A stretch of DNA of 46,885 bases from Leptospira biflexa (GTDB taxonomy: Bacteria; Spirochaetota; UBA4802; UB4802): the NCBI GenBank assembly GCA_020721905.1, contig DYLU01000017.1, positions 1-46,885 on the forward strand, in the 5' to 3' direction. Shown piece by piece: positions 25,417 through 35,521 of this stretch. A program made the translations under genes and the position numbers. Positions within the stretch are counted from its first letter, which is position 1; each line of letters begins with the position of its first letter. The notes under the pieces were generated by a model. It was given only the letters and a program-made list of their open reading frames with translations. It made no database searches and was not told the DNA's origin.

Positions 25417-26409
25417 ATGAAAGTAAAGCTAATAATACTAAAGAGCGATATTGAGCGACAGCTCAAAGAAAAATGGTATCTGAAAAAGAAACAATGGTCT
25501 AAAAAGTGGGATAAATTCCTTGAACATGGCCACGAAAAAATGACCATAATGTTCATCCCCCATAATGAACAGAAAATATTTAATTTTCAGATATCTCGTT
25601 TCACCATACTTTTTTTCAGCTCATTAATGATTATAATTATCGTTACTTCAGCTTATGCAATAATAAAGAATGCTGCGGTAAAACGTGAAGAAGAACGTTT
25701 ACTGTCAAACTACAAAGACATACGATCACAGCTTATACGGTTTGAGCAGCTGACAAATGAGCTTGATAATGAATTAGATGACATAAAACCTGATATAGAA
25801 GATTTATATGAATTAGCTACCAATAACAATAATACCCAGTCAATTTGGGAATCATCCGTAATTTCTGCGGAAGACCCCTCAATGCGTCAATATTCGGCAA
25901 TTTTACCTTCTGAGGTCAAAACGTTGCGTGTATTGCAAAAGGACCTGATATGTACAACAAATACTGTAAAAACAATAAAGAATTTCATTGATGTACGTAA
26001 TAAAGTTATTTATGACACTCCGTCAATAATTCCCAATGCCGGGCACATCACCTCCCTTTTTGGATGGCGCCGCTCCCCATTTGGTTTTGGGAGGGATTTT
26101 CATTCCGGCATTGACATTGCAGCACCTCAGGGTACTGAAATACGTGCAACAGCTCCAGGAGTAGTAGTATCAGCTTCCTGGGGTGGCGGTTATGGATTTA
26201 TGGTCAGAATTAAACATAAATACGGCTATGAAACAATTTATGGGCACTGTTCCAAAATAATAGTCTCCCAGGGCCAGAATGTACAAAAAGGACAGGTTGT
26301 TGCCTATGTTGGCCAAACCGGTTCTGCAACGGGGAGCCACTGTCACTATGAAATACGGTTGGGCGGGGTGCCAATAAATCCTTACCCGTATATGAGCAAG
26401 ATGTGGTAA
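25417..26409 (+). CDS. membrane-anchored M23 metallopeptidase
   Basis: This 330-residue protein has a cytosolic basic N-terminus, one membrane helix (residues 63-83), a coiled coil (88-135) and a C-terminal LytM/M23 domain. The zinc ligands are visible: H229xxxD233 in 'FHSGIDIAAPQG', and H308xH310 in 'GSHCHYEI'; 'YGHCS' H277 is the catalytic base. Family members cut peptidoglycan peptide bridges or, when catalytic residues are lost, act as activators; here all are present. ATG 25417 has AAAGGA just upstream; a GTG at 25396 adds seven residues. The SprA-like gene follows after 43 bases, so co-expression is likely. It could open the wall for the large outer-membrane protein. Confidence 0.9.
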   Translation: MKVKLIILKSDIERQLKEKWYLKKKQWSKKWDKFLEHGHEKMTIMFIPHNEQKIFNFQISRFTILFFSSLMIIIIVTSAYAIIKNAAVKREEERLLSNYKDIRSQLIRFEQLTNELDNELDDIKPDIEDLYELATNNNNTQSIWESSVISAEDPSMRQYSAILPSEVKTLRVLQKDLICTTNTVKTIKNFIDVRNKVIYDTPSIIPNAGHITSLFGWRRSPFGFGRDFHSGIDIAAPQGTEIRATAPGVVVSASWGGGYGFMVRIKHKYGYETIYGHCSKIIVSQGQNVQKGQVVAYVGQTGSATGSHCHYEIRLGGVPINPYPYMSKMW

Positions 26410-26452
26410 TACTTTTATTTCCCTGTTCTATACATGCTTGTAATGATAACAC

Positions 26453-29400
26453 ATGAAATCATTGTCCAATATCATTGTTATTGGTTTATTGCTGTCATCA
26501 GCTACTGCTATCGTTATCTCCCAGCAATTATCTCGTCCATTTGGCCAGCGCATTAATGATTATATACATACATATAAAATTTCAGAAGAGACAATACAAA
26601 CCCAGACTTCTACTCAGCCAGTCATAGAATCGCAGGCTCAATCGCCATTTGATTATAATCAGGGAGACTGGACAAAATACATCATAGAGCCCCATTATAA
26701 ATTTACTGTCCCAGGGACCGAACCGCTAACAGAAGAAGAGCCATATGACATTCTGTCCTATGGTTCAATGAATATTGCCGCACGATATGGAAACTCATTT
26801 TTTACCAGCAATAAATACAAACGGTTTGATGAAGACAAACCAACATCTGCATTAATTCAATCCGGTTTTACACCTGAACAAAACATGCAATTACATGTTG
26901 AAGGCAAAGCCGGCAAGCGTCTAACCCTATACATTGATCATGATAGCCAGCAGCGAACCAACACCTATAGTATGCAATACAAGGCTGTTAGCGAAGATGA
27001 AGTATTACGTGAAATTAATGCTGGTGATATAAACATAAAAGTTAATAATTCAAAATACGCAGTATTTGATGACACCACATCCAAAGGTATGGGTATAGAT
27101 TTCACCATTAAAAAGGGCAATTTACAGGTAAAAGCGTTTGGTTCTATAGCTAAAGGCGTCAGTGAAGCAGAACGTTTCAAAGGCAACTATTCAAGTACAA
27201 GCATTACATTACAGGAATATCAGTATTCAAAAACCACCTATTTTCAGCTGGAACCATTCAAACGCTATGACAATATGGATACCCCTCCATCAAACTTGTA
27301 TACAACCATAACATGGACATCAGCACCTATTAATCCATCAACCTACACCCCTTATTCTGTTGGAATCGATAGCTTGGGTTTTGAACTGTATGCAGATGAT
27401 GCAATTACACAGAATAAAAGCGGATTGCTGGAACTTCACAGATGGGATAATCCTTCTATTATTTTAGGATATTTCAGAAGATTACAGCAGGGATCTGATT
27501 ACACCATAAACTTTTCCACAGGAACTATCGCCCTGTTAAAATCTTTTAAACCCCAGGCAAAACTCTTTGCCGTATATACGCGCAATGGTGGAAATACGCA
27601 GACTTCCGACCCTTCTGCTATTACCAACCATCCGCAATTTCCCGGTAAAATATGTGTATTTATAAAATATGGTCCACTTCTCCATGAAGATATCGACTAT
27701 GATGGTGTGCCTGATCCGGGTGAAGATACAAATAATGATGGCGTATTAAATATAGATATATACGAAATTCGCGGGATATATAATACGGGGTTACAAAACA
27801 TTCGTGCTGAGGACGTTAAGATATCTTTTTTCAATAATCTTTTCCCTATGTCCAGATCCGACATACAAAAATTAGGAAATTTCATCATTGATTATAACAC
27901 TGGCGCAATTACATTTAAGCTCCGTGAACCATTTAAACAGCTTTTGCCCGCTCAATCGCAAAAAATTATCTACACTGAATCACAAACACAGGCGTATACC
28001 GTATCCCAGTATAAGATTGGGATCGCTGGCTACAGTCAGTCACGGGGCTTTCAGTTGAAACATGTCAATATCATCCCCGACACCATACGGGTTAAGATTA
28101 ATGGCATCCAGATTGCTGAAAGCCTGTACAGTGTTGATCCTACATCGGGTTTTTTCCAGTTTACCAATCAAGGGAATCCTGTAATCACTCCCGAAACTGA
28201 TATTGAAATAAGCTACCAATACCTGCCCTTTGAAGGACAGGCTCAGCAATTTATTGGAGGTATGAGGGCTGATTATGCTCTGAATAAAAATATTAATGTT
28301 GGCGGGACTATTCTGTATACAACCCAGGGCATGGCATCCACCATTCCACTGCTCGGCAATGAACCTACACAAACAACCGTTTTGGAAGCCGATAGTTCCG
28401 TTGAAGTGAGCTCTCATGATATATCAGCATTTGCCTCAAAAATAGCACAATCCGATATTCCCATACCAGTACAGTTCAAAGGCTATGCAGAGTACGCAAA
28501 AAGCTACCACAGCATTAATACCTTTGGTAAAGGATTAATTGATGACTTTGAATCCATTTATTCAGGAATAACACTTGCAATGTCCGAAAAAGACTGGGTA
28601 TTGGGTTCGTTGCCTGACAGCATCCAACAGGATCAACGTGCAAGAATTTATTATAAATTTTATCGCGATATTAATAATCAAGAAACACTCTATGGCTTAG
28701 ACTTTACCCCCATTGATGTGCCATATTCTAAAAAGCCCGGCCCTTACAATGTTGCAACTGGCCACATTGCATCATCACTTCAGAGCGAGCAATCCCAGCG
28801 TTCTTTAGGCTTAAACTTTGATTTTTCATCGGGCCAATGGATATCCATTGTTACCCGTTCGCTATCACAAAAACCCTCTGATTTATCTGATTTAGAATAT
28901 GTTGAGATATGGTACAGGAGTACCGGTGGTACAGGTACTGTAGACATGTACTTAGATATTGGTACCATAAATGAAGACAGTGATGGTGACGGTATTCTTG
29001 ATACTGAAGACAGTAACCGTAACGGATTTTTAGATTATGATACCAATAGGAACATCTCTGAAGATACAGGATATACGTTTAATAATCCGTTCACAACAAC
29101 GGTAGGTTCAGGGCCAGGTTTGTCCCCAACAACCATTGGAGACGGAGTACTCAATACTGAGGATTTAAATGACAATGGCATGCTCGATACCGGTGAACAG
29201 TATATACGCATACCCGGATTAACAGCCCCAATCACTGTTGATTGCACCAATACCACATGGCAAAAGCTCCGTATATATATAAATAAAACTAACCCGGCTT
29301 TGTATACCACATCGCCAGATGCATTTGAGTATATATTGAAAAAAATATATACCATTAGAGTACTATTACACAGAAATTCAGCCACTACCGGCACAATCCT

Positions 29401-32083
29401 TATTGATACCATTCGCTTTGTTACAATGCACTGGCAGGTGGATAGTATTAACGGTACAACTGGTGGAGATACCGATAAAGTAAAGCTTACCCTTATTGAT
29501 TCATTTAATGATTCAGATTATGCTCAGGAGTCATTTGCACGCGCTGAGAGTGATGTATATACTAGTCTGTATGGCGACAAAAGTAGAAAAGAACTCACCC
29601 AGACTATGGAATCTGCCCTGAATGTAACGTATAATGCTATTACTTCAGCCACTATAAAAAGAAAATTTTATAAACCAATGGATCTCAGGTTTTACCGCAA
29701 TGTTCATTGCTGGATAAATATACGAAATTATACTATAGGTGATACACTCATATTCCGCTTGCATTCTTCAGATACTGATTATTTAGAATATTTATATAAC
29801 CCGCAACTTATGCAAACCTGGGAAGATATTGTATTGTCATTACAATGCAGTAATACAAATGCTCAATTCATAAAAAAAGAAGGCAACCCTGACCTTAAAC
29901 GCATAATAGCGATCACAGTTTCAGTGCAGAATACCACTACCAGCGGGGAATTCTGGCTTGACGATATCTATGCCAGTGACCCCATGACACTTGAAGATAC
30001 TGCTCACTGGTATGAGGGAACTATAAAAATAACCAAACCAGTTGCTCGCACCCAGGCAGGGACTCCGGTGCTATCCGATATTACTCTATCATATTTAAAA
30101 AAAGAGCACGGAAATAATTTTTATACAATAGGGCAACCATATACAGATATTTCAGAAGATTATAACCAGGCTACAGTAACATGCCAGGTGCTTCCGTATT
30201 GGCACACATCACTAGATTTCATTCAGGAAGATTCCCAAACTGATAGTCTTAATGAGCAGGTAACCGCATCCAGAAGAGGAATAACCAGTATAAAACAATT
30301 CCATTTTTCCTCAACACTTTCCCCTCCCGATACAGCTATTCCCCAACTAAACGTACTATACAATTATGAAAACTTCAATAATATGCAGGCATATTACCAG
30401 GATGTAAACACTTTCGATAATGATACCAGCAAAATCACGCATCAGGCAACAGTTGGCGTAAACCAATCGTTACATGATGTACTGGGTGGAGATTTTTCGT
30501 ACAGGGTACTTCTTGATACTTCATTTAAAGAAGATATATTCAAAGAAAACAGCCAATCAGTAGCAACAGGTTCAAACACACAAAAAAAACAGCGAGAATC
30601 CTGTTCAATGAATATCAATTATCAATTCATGCATTTTTTTATTTCCCCAAACATTCAACTTCTGTCAGAAGAATTTATTACCTATTCAGGAGCAGTTACT
30701 GATATTAACACACCATTATCACAGGAGATTAGTTCTGGCTATCACATTCCTTTTATATATGGTGATAGTATTCGATTTATTGAGCGTCTAAAAAAAAGTT
30801 CTCTTTCCTTTGGTCTTAAAAGCTATAAACTTATAAACCCTTCCATTACCTATGAATTTTCATACTTTGAAAATCAATTTAAAGACCTGCAATCCTATGA
30901 TACATGGATGACCTCGGGATTCAATCGTACCCGTTCTACGCAGGGATTTCTATCCAGTACAATTGCCTTACCTATCAATCTCCAGACTATATTCCCCAGT
31001 ATAAAAAGTTGTTCATTCAACTATACGCGGGCAAGCACGCTGAATGAGATCAATGTCCCCTATGAAGGCGAGTCCATAAATTTTTATGAAGAAAAATATG
31101 GAGTAAGTCATTATTTGAATCAATGTGCTGACCCCATCTATAACATTATTCACTATCCCCCATGGCATTTTTTTAAAGGAAGATCAAATTACGCTCAAGG
31201 GCGTGATTTTGTAAGTCATACCGTATCGTCTCAGCCAGAAGTTAATGGGACACCATTCTCAGACTATAATAACTATTTCAGGCTGTTAGATAATGCTTCA
31301 TTCAGTATAAACTGGGAACTATCGCCATTTATTTTATTTGTAAACAGCAGCATACATTCAGTTTCTGACCGCAACGGCGTTAATACCGCTTCCCAGCAGG
31401 TTGTTACCTATACTCTTGTTTCATCATTAACATGTGATTTAATGAAAATATTTTCCTTTGGTTTTTTCAGGCAAAACAGGCCGGATCTTCCGTACCATTC
31501 CGCAACTGCATTACTGGAATATCAGTGGAATAGATACCTTCGTATTACTTCCAACATACTGCAGGATGAGCATACACCCGGTATTGGGGCAACATTCAAA
31601 TGGGAAAGGTCAAGCATTGCTGCAAAATTTGGAGTAAGCTACCGTACCCAAAAATGGCACGAGTTTATTCCGGTTGATGATAATGAGCGTTCAGCAAAGG
31701 ATGATATCTATTTTTATAATATGATGGTACAATCGCCATTTACAAATATTGATAAGGGATACACATTTTCCACAATTTATGAAACAGATGTCCCTTTTAT
31801 TTATGATTTCTTCAGCACCTGGTATACATTGACAGCTTTACCTATATTCAGATTAGAATATCTTATAACACTGAACCGCTATAACTATACTTACTATACT
31901 TCACCTGAACCCTATGACCTGTACAGTGTATCATCAAGCCTGACAATAAATGTCCATAAAAATGTTCAGGGATCATGTATTGCACGTGGCATACTGGAAC
32001 GCTACAGAAACAGGGAAACAAATGACGTTAACCGTGAAATTATATCATATGAACTTGGCTTCCAATTCAGCCTGTTATTTTAA
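26453..32083 (+). CDS. giant outer-membrane protein resembling SprA (T9SS translocon)
   Basis: This 1,876-residue exported protein has a signal peptide (MKSLSNIIVIGLLLSSATA). The rest is beta-rich, aromatic and without cysteine clusters. Several blocks recall SprA of Bacteroidetes: 'LIDDFESIYSGITLAMSEKDW' (trimmed; SprA 'IDDFEG...ISW') at about residue 694, 'KPGPYNVATGHI' near 765, 'LEYVEIWYR...MYLDIGTINED' (SprA 'EFIEFWM...LYFNLGNISED') at 814-843, and 'GEFWLDDIYASD' near 1164 (SprA 'EVWVNELRV'). SprA is a 36-strand pore exporting folded proteins; its usual length is about 2,300. Repeated 'YTINFSTGTIALLKS'-type and 'FIIDYNTGAITF' strands also fit. Three aspartate-rich calcium-type loops lie near 414-437, 842-868 and 896-918. 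No PorV, Gld or T9SS target domain is in the window. The homology is distant and by eye. Confidence 0.65.
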   Translation: MKSLSNIIVIGLLLSSATAIVISQQLSRPFGQRINDYIHTYKISEETIQTQTSTQPVIESQAQSPFDYNQGDWTKYIIEPHYKFTVPGTEPLTEEEPYDILSYGSMNIAARYGNSFFTSNKYKRFDEDKPTSALIQSGFTPEQNMQLHVEGKAGKRLTLYIDHDSQQRTNTYSMQYKAVSEDEVLREINAGDINIKVNNSKYAVFDDTTSKGMGIDFTIKKGNLQVKAFGSIAKGVSEAERFKGNYSSTSITLQEYQYSKTTYFQLEPFKRYDNMDTPPSNLYTTITWTSAPINPSTYTPYSVGIDSLGFELYADDAITQNKSGLLELHRWDNPSIILGYFRRLQQGSDYTINFSTGTIALLKSFKPQAKLFAVYTRNGGNTQTSDPSAITNHPQFPGKICVFIKYGPLLHEDIDYDGVPDPGEDTNNDGVLNIDIYEIRGIYNTGLQNIRAEDVKISFFNNLFPMSRSDIQKLGNFIIDYNTGAITFKLREPFKQLLPAQSQKIIYTESQTQAYTVSQYKIGIAGYSQSRGFQLKHVNIIPDTIRVKINGIQIAESLYSVDPTSGFFQFTNQGNPVITPETDIEISYQYLPFEGQAQQFIGGMRADYALNKNINVGGTILYTTQGMASTIPLLGNEPTQTTVLEADSSVEVSSHDISAFASKIAQSDIPIPVQFKGYAEYAKSYHSINTFGKGLIDDFESIYSGITLAMSEKDWVLGSLPDSIQQDQRARIYYKFYRDINNQETLYGLDFTPIDVPYSKKPGPYNVATGHIASSLQSEQSQRSLGLNFDFSSGQWISIVTRSLSQKPSDLSDLEYVEIWYRSTGGTGTVDMYLDIGTINEDSDGDGILDTEDSNRNGFLDYDTNRNISEDTGYTFNNPFTTTVGSGPGLSPTTIGDGVLNTEDLNDNGMLDTGEQYIRIPGLTAPITVDCTNTTWQKLRIYINKTNPALYTTSPDAFEYILKKIYTIRVLLHRNSATTGTILIDTIRFVTMHWQVDSINGTTGGDTDKVKLTLIDSFNDSDYAQESFARAESDVYTSLYGDKSRKELTQTMESALNVTYNAITSATIKRKFYKPMDLRFYRNVHCWINIRNYTIGDTLIFRLHSSDTDYLEYLYNPQLMQTWEDIVLSLQCSNTNAQFIKKEGNPDLKRIIAITVSVQNTTTSGEFWLDDIYASDPMTLEDTAHWYEGTIKITKPVARTQAGTPVLSDITLSYLKKEHGNNFYTIGQPYTDISEDYNQATVTCQVLPYWHTSLDFIQEDSQTDSLNEQVTASRRGITSIKQFHFSSTLSPPDTAIPQLNVLYNYENFNNMQAYYQDVNTFDNDTSKITHQATVGVNQSLHDVLGGDFSYRVLLDTSFKEDIFKENSQSVATGSNTQKKQRESCSMNINYQFMHFFISPNIQLLSEEFITYSGAVTDINTPLSQEISSGYHIPFIYGDSIRFIERLKKSSLSFGLKSYKLINPSITYEFSYFENQFKDLQSYDTWMTSGFNRTRSTQGFLSSTIALPINLQTIFPSIKSCSFNYTRASTLNEINVPYEGESINFYEEKYGVSHYLNQCADPIYNIIHYPPWHFFKGRSNYAQGRDFVSHTVSSQPEVNGTPFSDYNNYFRLLDNASFSINWELSPFILFVNSSIHSVSDRNGVNTASQQVVTYTLVSSLTCDLMKIFSFGFFRQNRPDLPYHSATALLEYQWNRYLRITSNILQDEHTPGIGATFKWERSSIAAKFGVSYRTQKWHEFIPVDDNERSAKDDIYFYNMMVQSPFTNIDKGYTFSTIYETDVPFIYDFFSTWYTLTALPIFRLEYLITLNRYNYTYYTSPEPYDLYSVSSSLTINVHKNVQGSCIARGILERYRNRETNDVNREIISYELGFQFSLLF

Positions 32084-32106
32084 TATAACCAGATATTCCT
32101 GCACCA

Positions 32107-33213
32107 TTATAAACGGAATAAATGTTTAAGTTTATTTTTAAAGTTTTTAAATTTACTCTGTAATGCAATTTTCAAGCTGCTATCTCTTTGATTTTTTAAT
32201 ATCTGATTTGTTGTTATTTCTATTATCTCCCACAACTTTTCCTGATCAGGACAATGTACAAAATAATCAATATGGACCTGGAATGCTCCCTTGAACTTTC
32301 GTCCTCCGCCATCAGCAGTAATATTTTTTATAAGCGCATTCAAATCAAAATTTTCACTTCTTGTCCTGAATGATGCGTCAATATCCAGTTTAGTGTGATT
32401 ATTATGATACACTCCCCCATATACTACCACAAGCTCAACTGGATTATTGTGTAAAAGATAATCCGCAATGATGGCAATAGTATCACGATACCTTTCTTCA
32501 ACAAATCCAGCCCCGGCAATAAGCCAATCTTTATAAACGATAGCGTTATTCATTGCTTTCTGTAACAGGCCTAATGCATGCGGAGTTAAAGGCGTATTTT
32601 CAATCTGTTCAATTATTGCCATATTGCAATATGGCTTAATATATTCCAGTGTTATTGTATCATATTCACTCATATGTTTAAAGCTATCAGAGTCCGTCTT
32701 GATGCCTACATATAGTGCTGTTGCTATACTGGAAACATCTTCTAATGATATAAATGATATATGCTGCATTAATAATGCACAGAGTGTGCTTGTTGAGGAT
32801 ACTTTATCAGTTAAGATGCGGAAACGCGCAGGAACGTCCTGTTCTGCTGGTGAATGGTGGTCTAAATGAATTATACAGGGTGTCGTAGTAAAAAAATCTT
32901 CCAGAATAGCTGTCTGATAATCGCATACAATATACCCTGTGTACTTATGTATTTTACTTTCTTTCATATCTGCCACAACGTGTAGCGGTATATTGAAAGC
33001 TGATATAAATTCCTTATTTGATGGCAGGGAAGCAGGCATAAATCCAAGTATAGTAGCTTTAACATGTAACAGCGTACATAGTTTCCAGAAAAAATATGAC
33101 GAAGCTATAGCATCCGGATCCGGGGAACCTTTTATTATAATTGCTATATTATCCTGTTCCTGCAACAACGATATAATTTTTTTCGCTGATTCTTCAAAAT
33201 TAATATCAATCAT
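32107..33213 (-). CDS. DHH-family phosphoesterase, NrnA-like, with altered motifs
   Basis: This 368-residue protein has the DHH/DHHA1 layout of oligoribonuclease and cyclic-dinucleotide phosphodiesterases: 'SPDPDAIAS' (D32, D34), 'CDYQ' (D98), 'LDHHSPAE' (118-120) and 'GIKTDSDSF', then the C-terminal DHHA1 block 'TADGGGRKFKGAF'. In most relatives the first motif begins with histidine (HGNPDPDA or HxDxDA), but here it is K28; the C-terminal GGGH is GGGR. The DHH centre is intact, so metal binding may survive. The substrate is unknown; nanoRNA, pAp or c-di-AMP fit the family. It converges on the SprA-like gene and is 40 bases downstream of the 7TM-SpoIIE gene, possibly in one operon. Confidence 0.82.
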   Translation of the reverse strand: MIDINFEESAKKIISLLQEQDNIAIIIKGSPDPDAIASSYFFWKLCTLLHVKATILGFMPASLPSNKEFISAFNIPLHVVADMKESKIHKYTGYIVCDYQTAILEDFFTTTPCIIHLDHHSPAEQDVPARFRILTDKVSSTSTLCALLMQHISFISLEDVSSIATALYVGIKTDSDSFKHMSEYDTITLEYIKPYCNMAIIEQIENTPLTPHALGLLQKAMNNAIVYKDWLIAGAGFVEERYRDTIAIIADYLLHNNPVELVVVYGGVYHNNHTKLDIDASFRTRSENFDLNALIKNITADGGGRKFKGAFQVHIDYFVHCPDQEKLWEIIEITTNQILKNQRDSSLKIALQSKFKNFKNKLKHLFRL

Positions 33214-33253
33214 GATATCAAAATATAGTATAGATATATTTTATTGTCAATAT

Positions 33254-35407
33254 TCATTCTATTCGGAATATAATAATACTGATATCTTCTTTTACCGCTG
33301 TATTGCCTGTATAAGTATCTATGTCAGAAGAAATACGCCTGATTATAAGAGCCGGGCTTTCATTGCTGTGGAGTCTCATGAGATCTTTAATTCTTCCAAT
33401 GGAATACGGTTGTCCCATCTGATTTACAGCACCAGTAATGCCATTAGAGTAAATACAACCAATACACGGCCCCTTGATACCATATTCTTTTGATTCATAA
33501 ATAAAATCTTTCTCTATACCAATTGGTATTCCTTTAGTATCTAACTCTATAAAACTATCATTGTGAATTTCATATATAATCAAAGGATTAAACGCTGCAT
33601 TAATATATTTCAGAGATAATGTTTCTGAGTTAAATGTAAAACAAAATGAAGTGGCATATCTTTCCGTAAATCTGGATGTACATACCACCCAGTTTAATAA
33701 CTGCATAATTTTTTCCGGTGTGTCATATATGGGGGATAACGATTCAAACGCAGCATAAATCTCTAATGCCAGAACTGCTGCATCCACTCCACTATAGGAG
33801 CAATCGGATACTAAAAAAGCCAGCGCATTTTTATGTAAAACCTTTGCATTAAAGAATTCCCCCCCTAAATGTGAATTGTTCATAAAAAATGAGCTTATCC
33901 TGATATGGTCAATATAGGGCATCTGCCGGGGTATAATTGAATTTTTTATAGCACTCACAACTAAATTATCATGTTCGCCAACCTGTTTTGATTTTACCTC
34001 TTCAATCTGGAGTGAATTAACAAGTGCATTGTTAAATTTTACCCTGTATAACTCCATAAACTCAATCTCATTAAATGTATATGGCCTCCCCTTTTTTTGA
34101 GGTCCAATAAAAATTATTCCTATAATTTTATCTGACTGGTCAAAACATGGGAGGATAACTTCAATAGAATTGTTTTTTACCAGTGTTAGTACATCATCAT
34201 AGGGCTTAATTGTTTCATCAGTGTAGAATAATGATTGATGTATTGTTGTTTTTACTATCTGGCATAACTGGACCAGTGAATCATCAGCAGATATCCTTTT
34301 TATCACAGGCTGCTGTCCTATAGTATGACTCAATATATATGCCTTTTCAGCTTCATTATACATTACAAATGAAGCAGATGAGACATTAAAGAGGTATTCC
34401 AGTGAATCCATGGTGGTAGTAAAGAACCTATCCCAGTATGTGGGATCACCTTCAAATTCCTCAACCTGTGACAATGCCTGTATAAACTCATTAAAGCGTT
34501 TTTCTAATCCAGCGTATTCTCTTTTAATCAATTTTTCTACATATGGCTGTATAATTCTAGTGAAGAAAACTAAATATACGAAATTTAATAAGGAGACAGC
34601 AACTGCAGGTATCTGGCCTCCTGCCATAAAATAACGGTAACTGTTAGCAAGAATCCAGTATGTTGGAATTACTGTGAATACCAGTACAATACCATAATAC
34701 AATATTTTAAGATAAAATTCTTTAAAGTTAAGATATCGCTCGTCAGAGATAGCATAGTTATTAATATACAATAATAACAAAGCTGCCAGGGTTATTCCTA
34801 AACTGTGATATTCAAAGCGTTTAAAAACATAGGGCAGTATGATAAAAGAAATGAGTATTATGAGTGCGCCAACGTGATTTCCCATAAACACATAAAAAAG
34901 CTGATACCTGAAAGAGGTATTCTCCAGACGTCGTACTTTATAATACAAGGTAAAGAACGTTCCTATAATATAAAAAACAAAAACAACCAGATACAGCATT
35001 ATAAACTGACCATATACAAACCAAATATGGATGCCATCAAACGAAGCAGAAAGAATTATATCATTGGATACCACCGTGAGCAAAAAAGCAATTACTCCTG
35101 GAATTGCTGAAATAACAATAAACAGAGGGCTCTTTTTCTCCCAGCGCGGAAATATCTGCGTATAATGGAAGAAAGCCTGATTAATGATTATAATTAATGC
35201 AAAATACCAGCGTGTTACCTCTGTTATCCCAATATTTGAAATAAAAAAAGGCATCAGCAGGCATGAAATCATCCCTGCAGTAAGCAACCCTATAAATGAA
35301 AACAACCTATTCACTGCATACGAAAACCGCTTCAGAACATTAACCAGCACTACATACAAAGCATACAAAAGTGTAGAAAAACAAAATAGAATAATTATAT
35401 ATTTCAA
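33254..35407 (-). CDS. 7TM-GAF-SpoIIE phosphatase-like signalling protein
   Basis: This 717-residue protein has eight or so hydrophobic helices up to about residue 300, a GAF-like domain (about 325-480) and a SpoIIE-type PP2C domain (about 510-717). In the latter 'AVLALEIYAAF', 'INAAFNPLIIYE', 'KGIPIGIE' and 'EDISIIIF' align with RsbU. Metal ligands differ from the family: GGD is 'GGE' (near 518), and the TDG motif is 'YSNGI' (N655). RsbU-type enzymes dephosphorylate anti-sigma antagonists. With these changes activity is doubtful. The protein could be a sensor that only binds its partner. An ECF sigma factor is encoded just upstream on the same strand, about 115 bases away. Confidence 0.78.
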   Translation of the reverse strand: MKYIIILFCFSTLLYALYVVLVNVLKRFSYAVNRLFSFIGLLTAGMISCLLMPFFISNIGITEVTRWYFALIIIINQAFFHYTQIFPRWEKKSPLFIVISAIPGVIAFLLTVVSNDIILSASFDGIHIWFVYGQFIMLYLVVFVFYIIGTFFTLYYKVRRLENTSFRYQLFYVFMGNHVGALIILISFIILPYVFKRFEYHSLGITLAALLLLYINNYAISDERYLNFKEFYLKILYYGIVLVFTVIPTYWILANSYRYFMAGGQIPAVAVSLLNFVYLVFFTRIIQPYVEKLIKREYAGLEKRFNEFIQALSQVEEFEGDPTYWDRFFTTTMDSLEYLFNVSSASFVMYNEAEKAYILSHTIGQQPVIKRISADDSLVQLCQIVKTTIHQSLFYTDETIKPYDDVLTLVKNNSIEVILPCFDQSDKIIGIIFIGPQKKGRPYTFNEIEFMELYRVKFNNALVNSLQIEEVKSKQVGEHDNLVVSAIKNSIIPRQMPYIDHIRISSFFMNNSHLGGEFFNAKVLHKNALAFLVSDCSYSGVDAAVLALEIYAAFESLSPIYDTPEKIMQLLNWVVCTSRFTERYATSFCFTFNSETLSLKYINAAFNPLIIYEIHNDSFIELDTKGIPIGIEKDFIYESKEYGIKGPCIGCIYSNGITGAVNQMGQPYSIGRIKDLMRLHSNESPALIIRRISSDIDTYTGNTAVKEDISIIIFRIE

Positions 35408-35521
35408 AGCAAAACCTTCCGATATCTATAATTTAATATCTACGCAATACAAACAGGCAACTTCTACAATAGATATCAATAAATTTCAAGCTAAATACTA
35501 AAACATCTGTCAGCTTTATTG

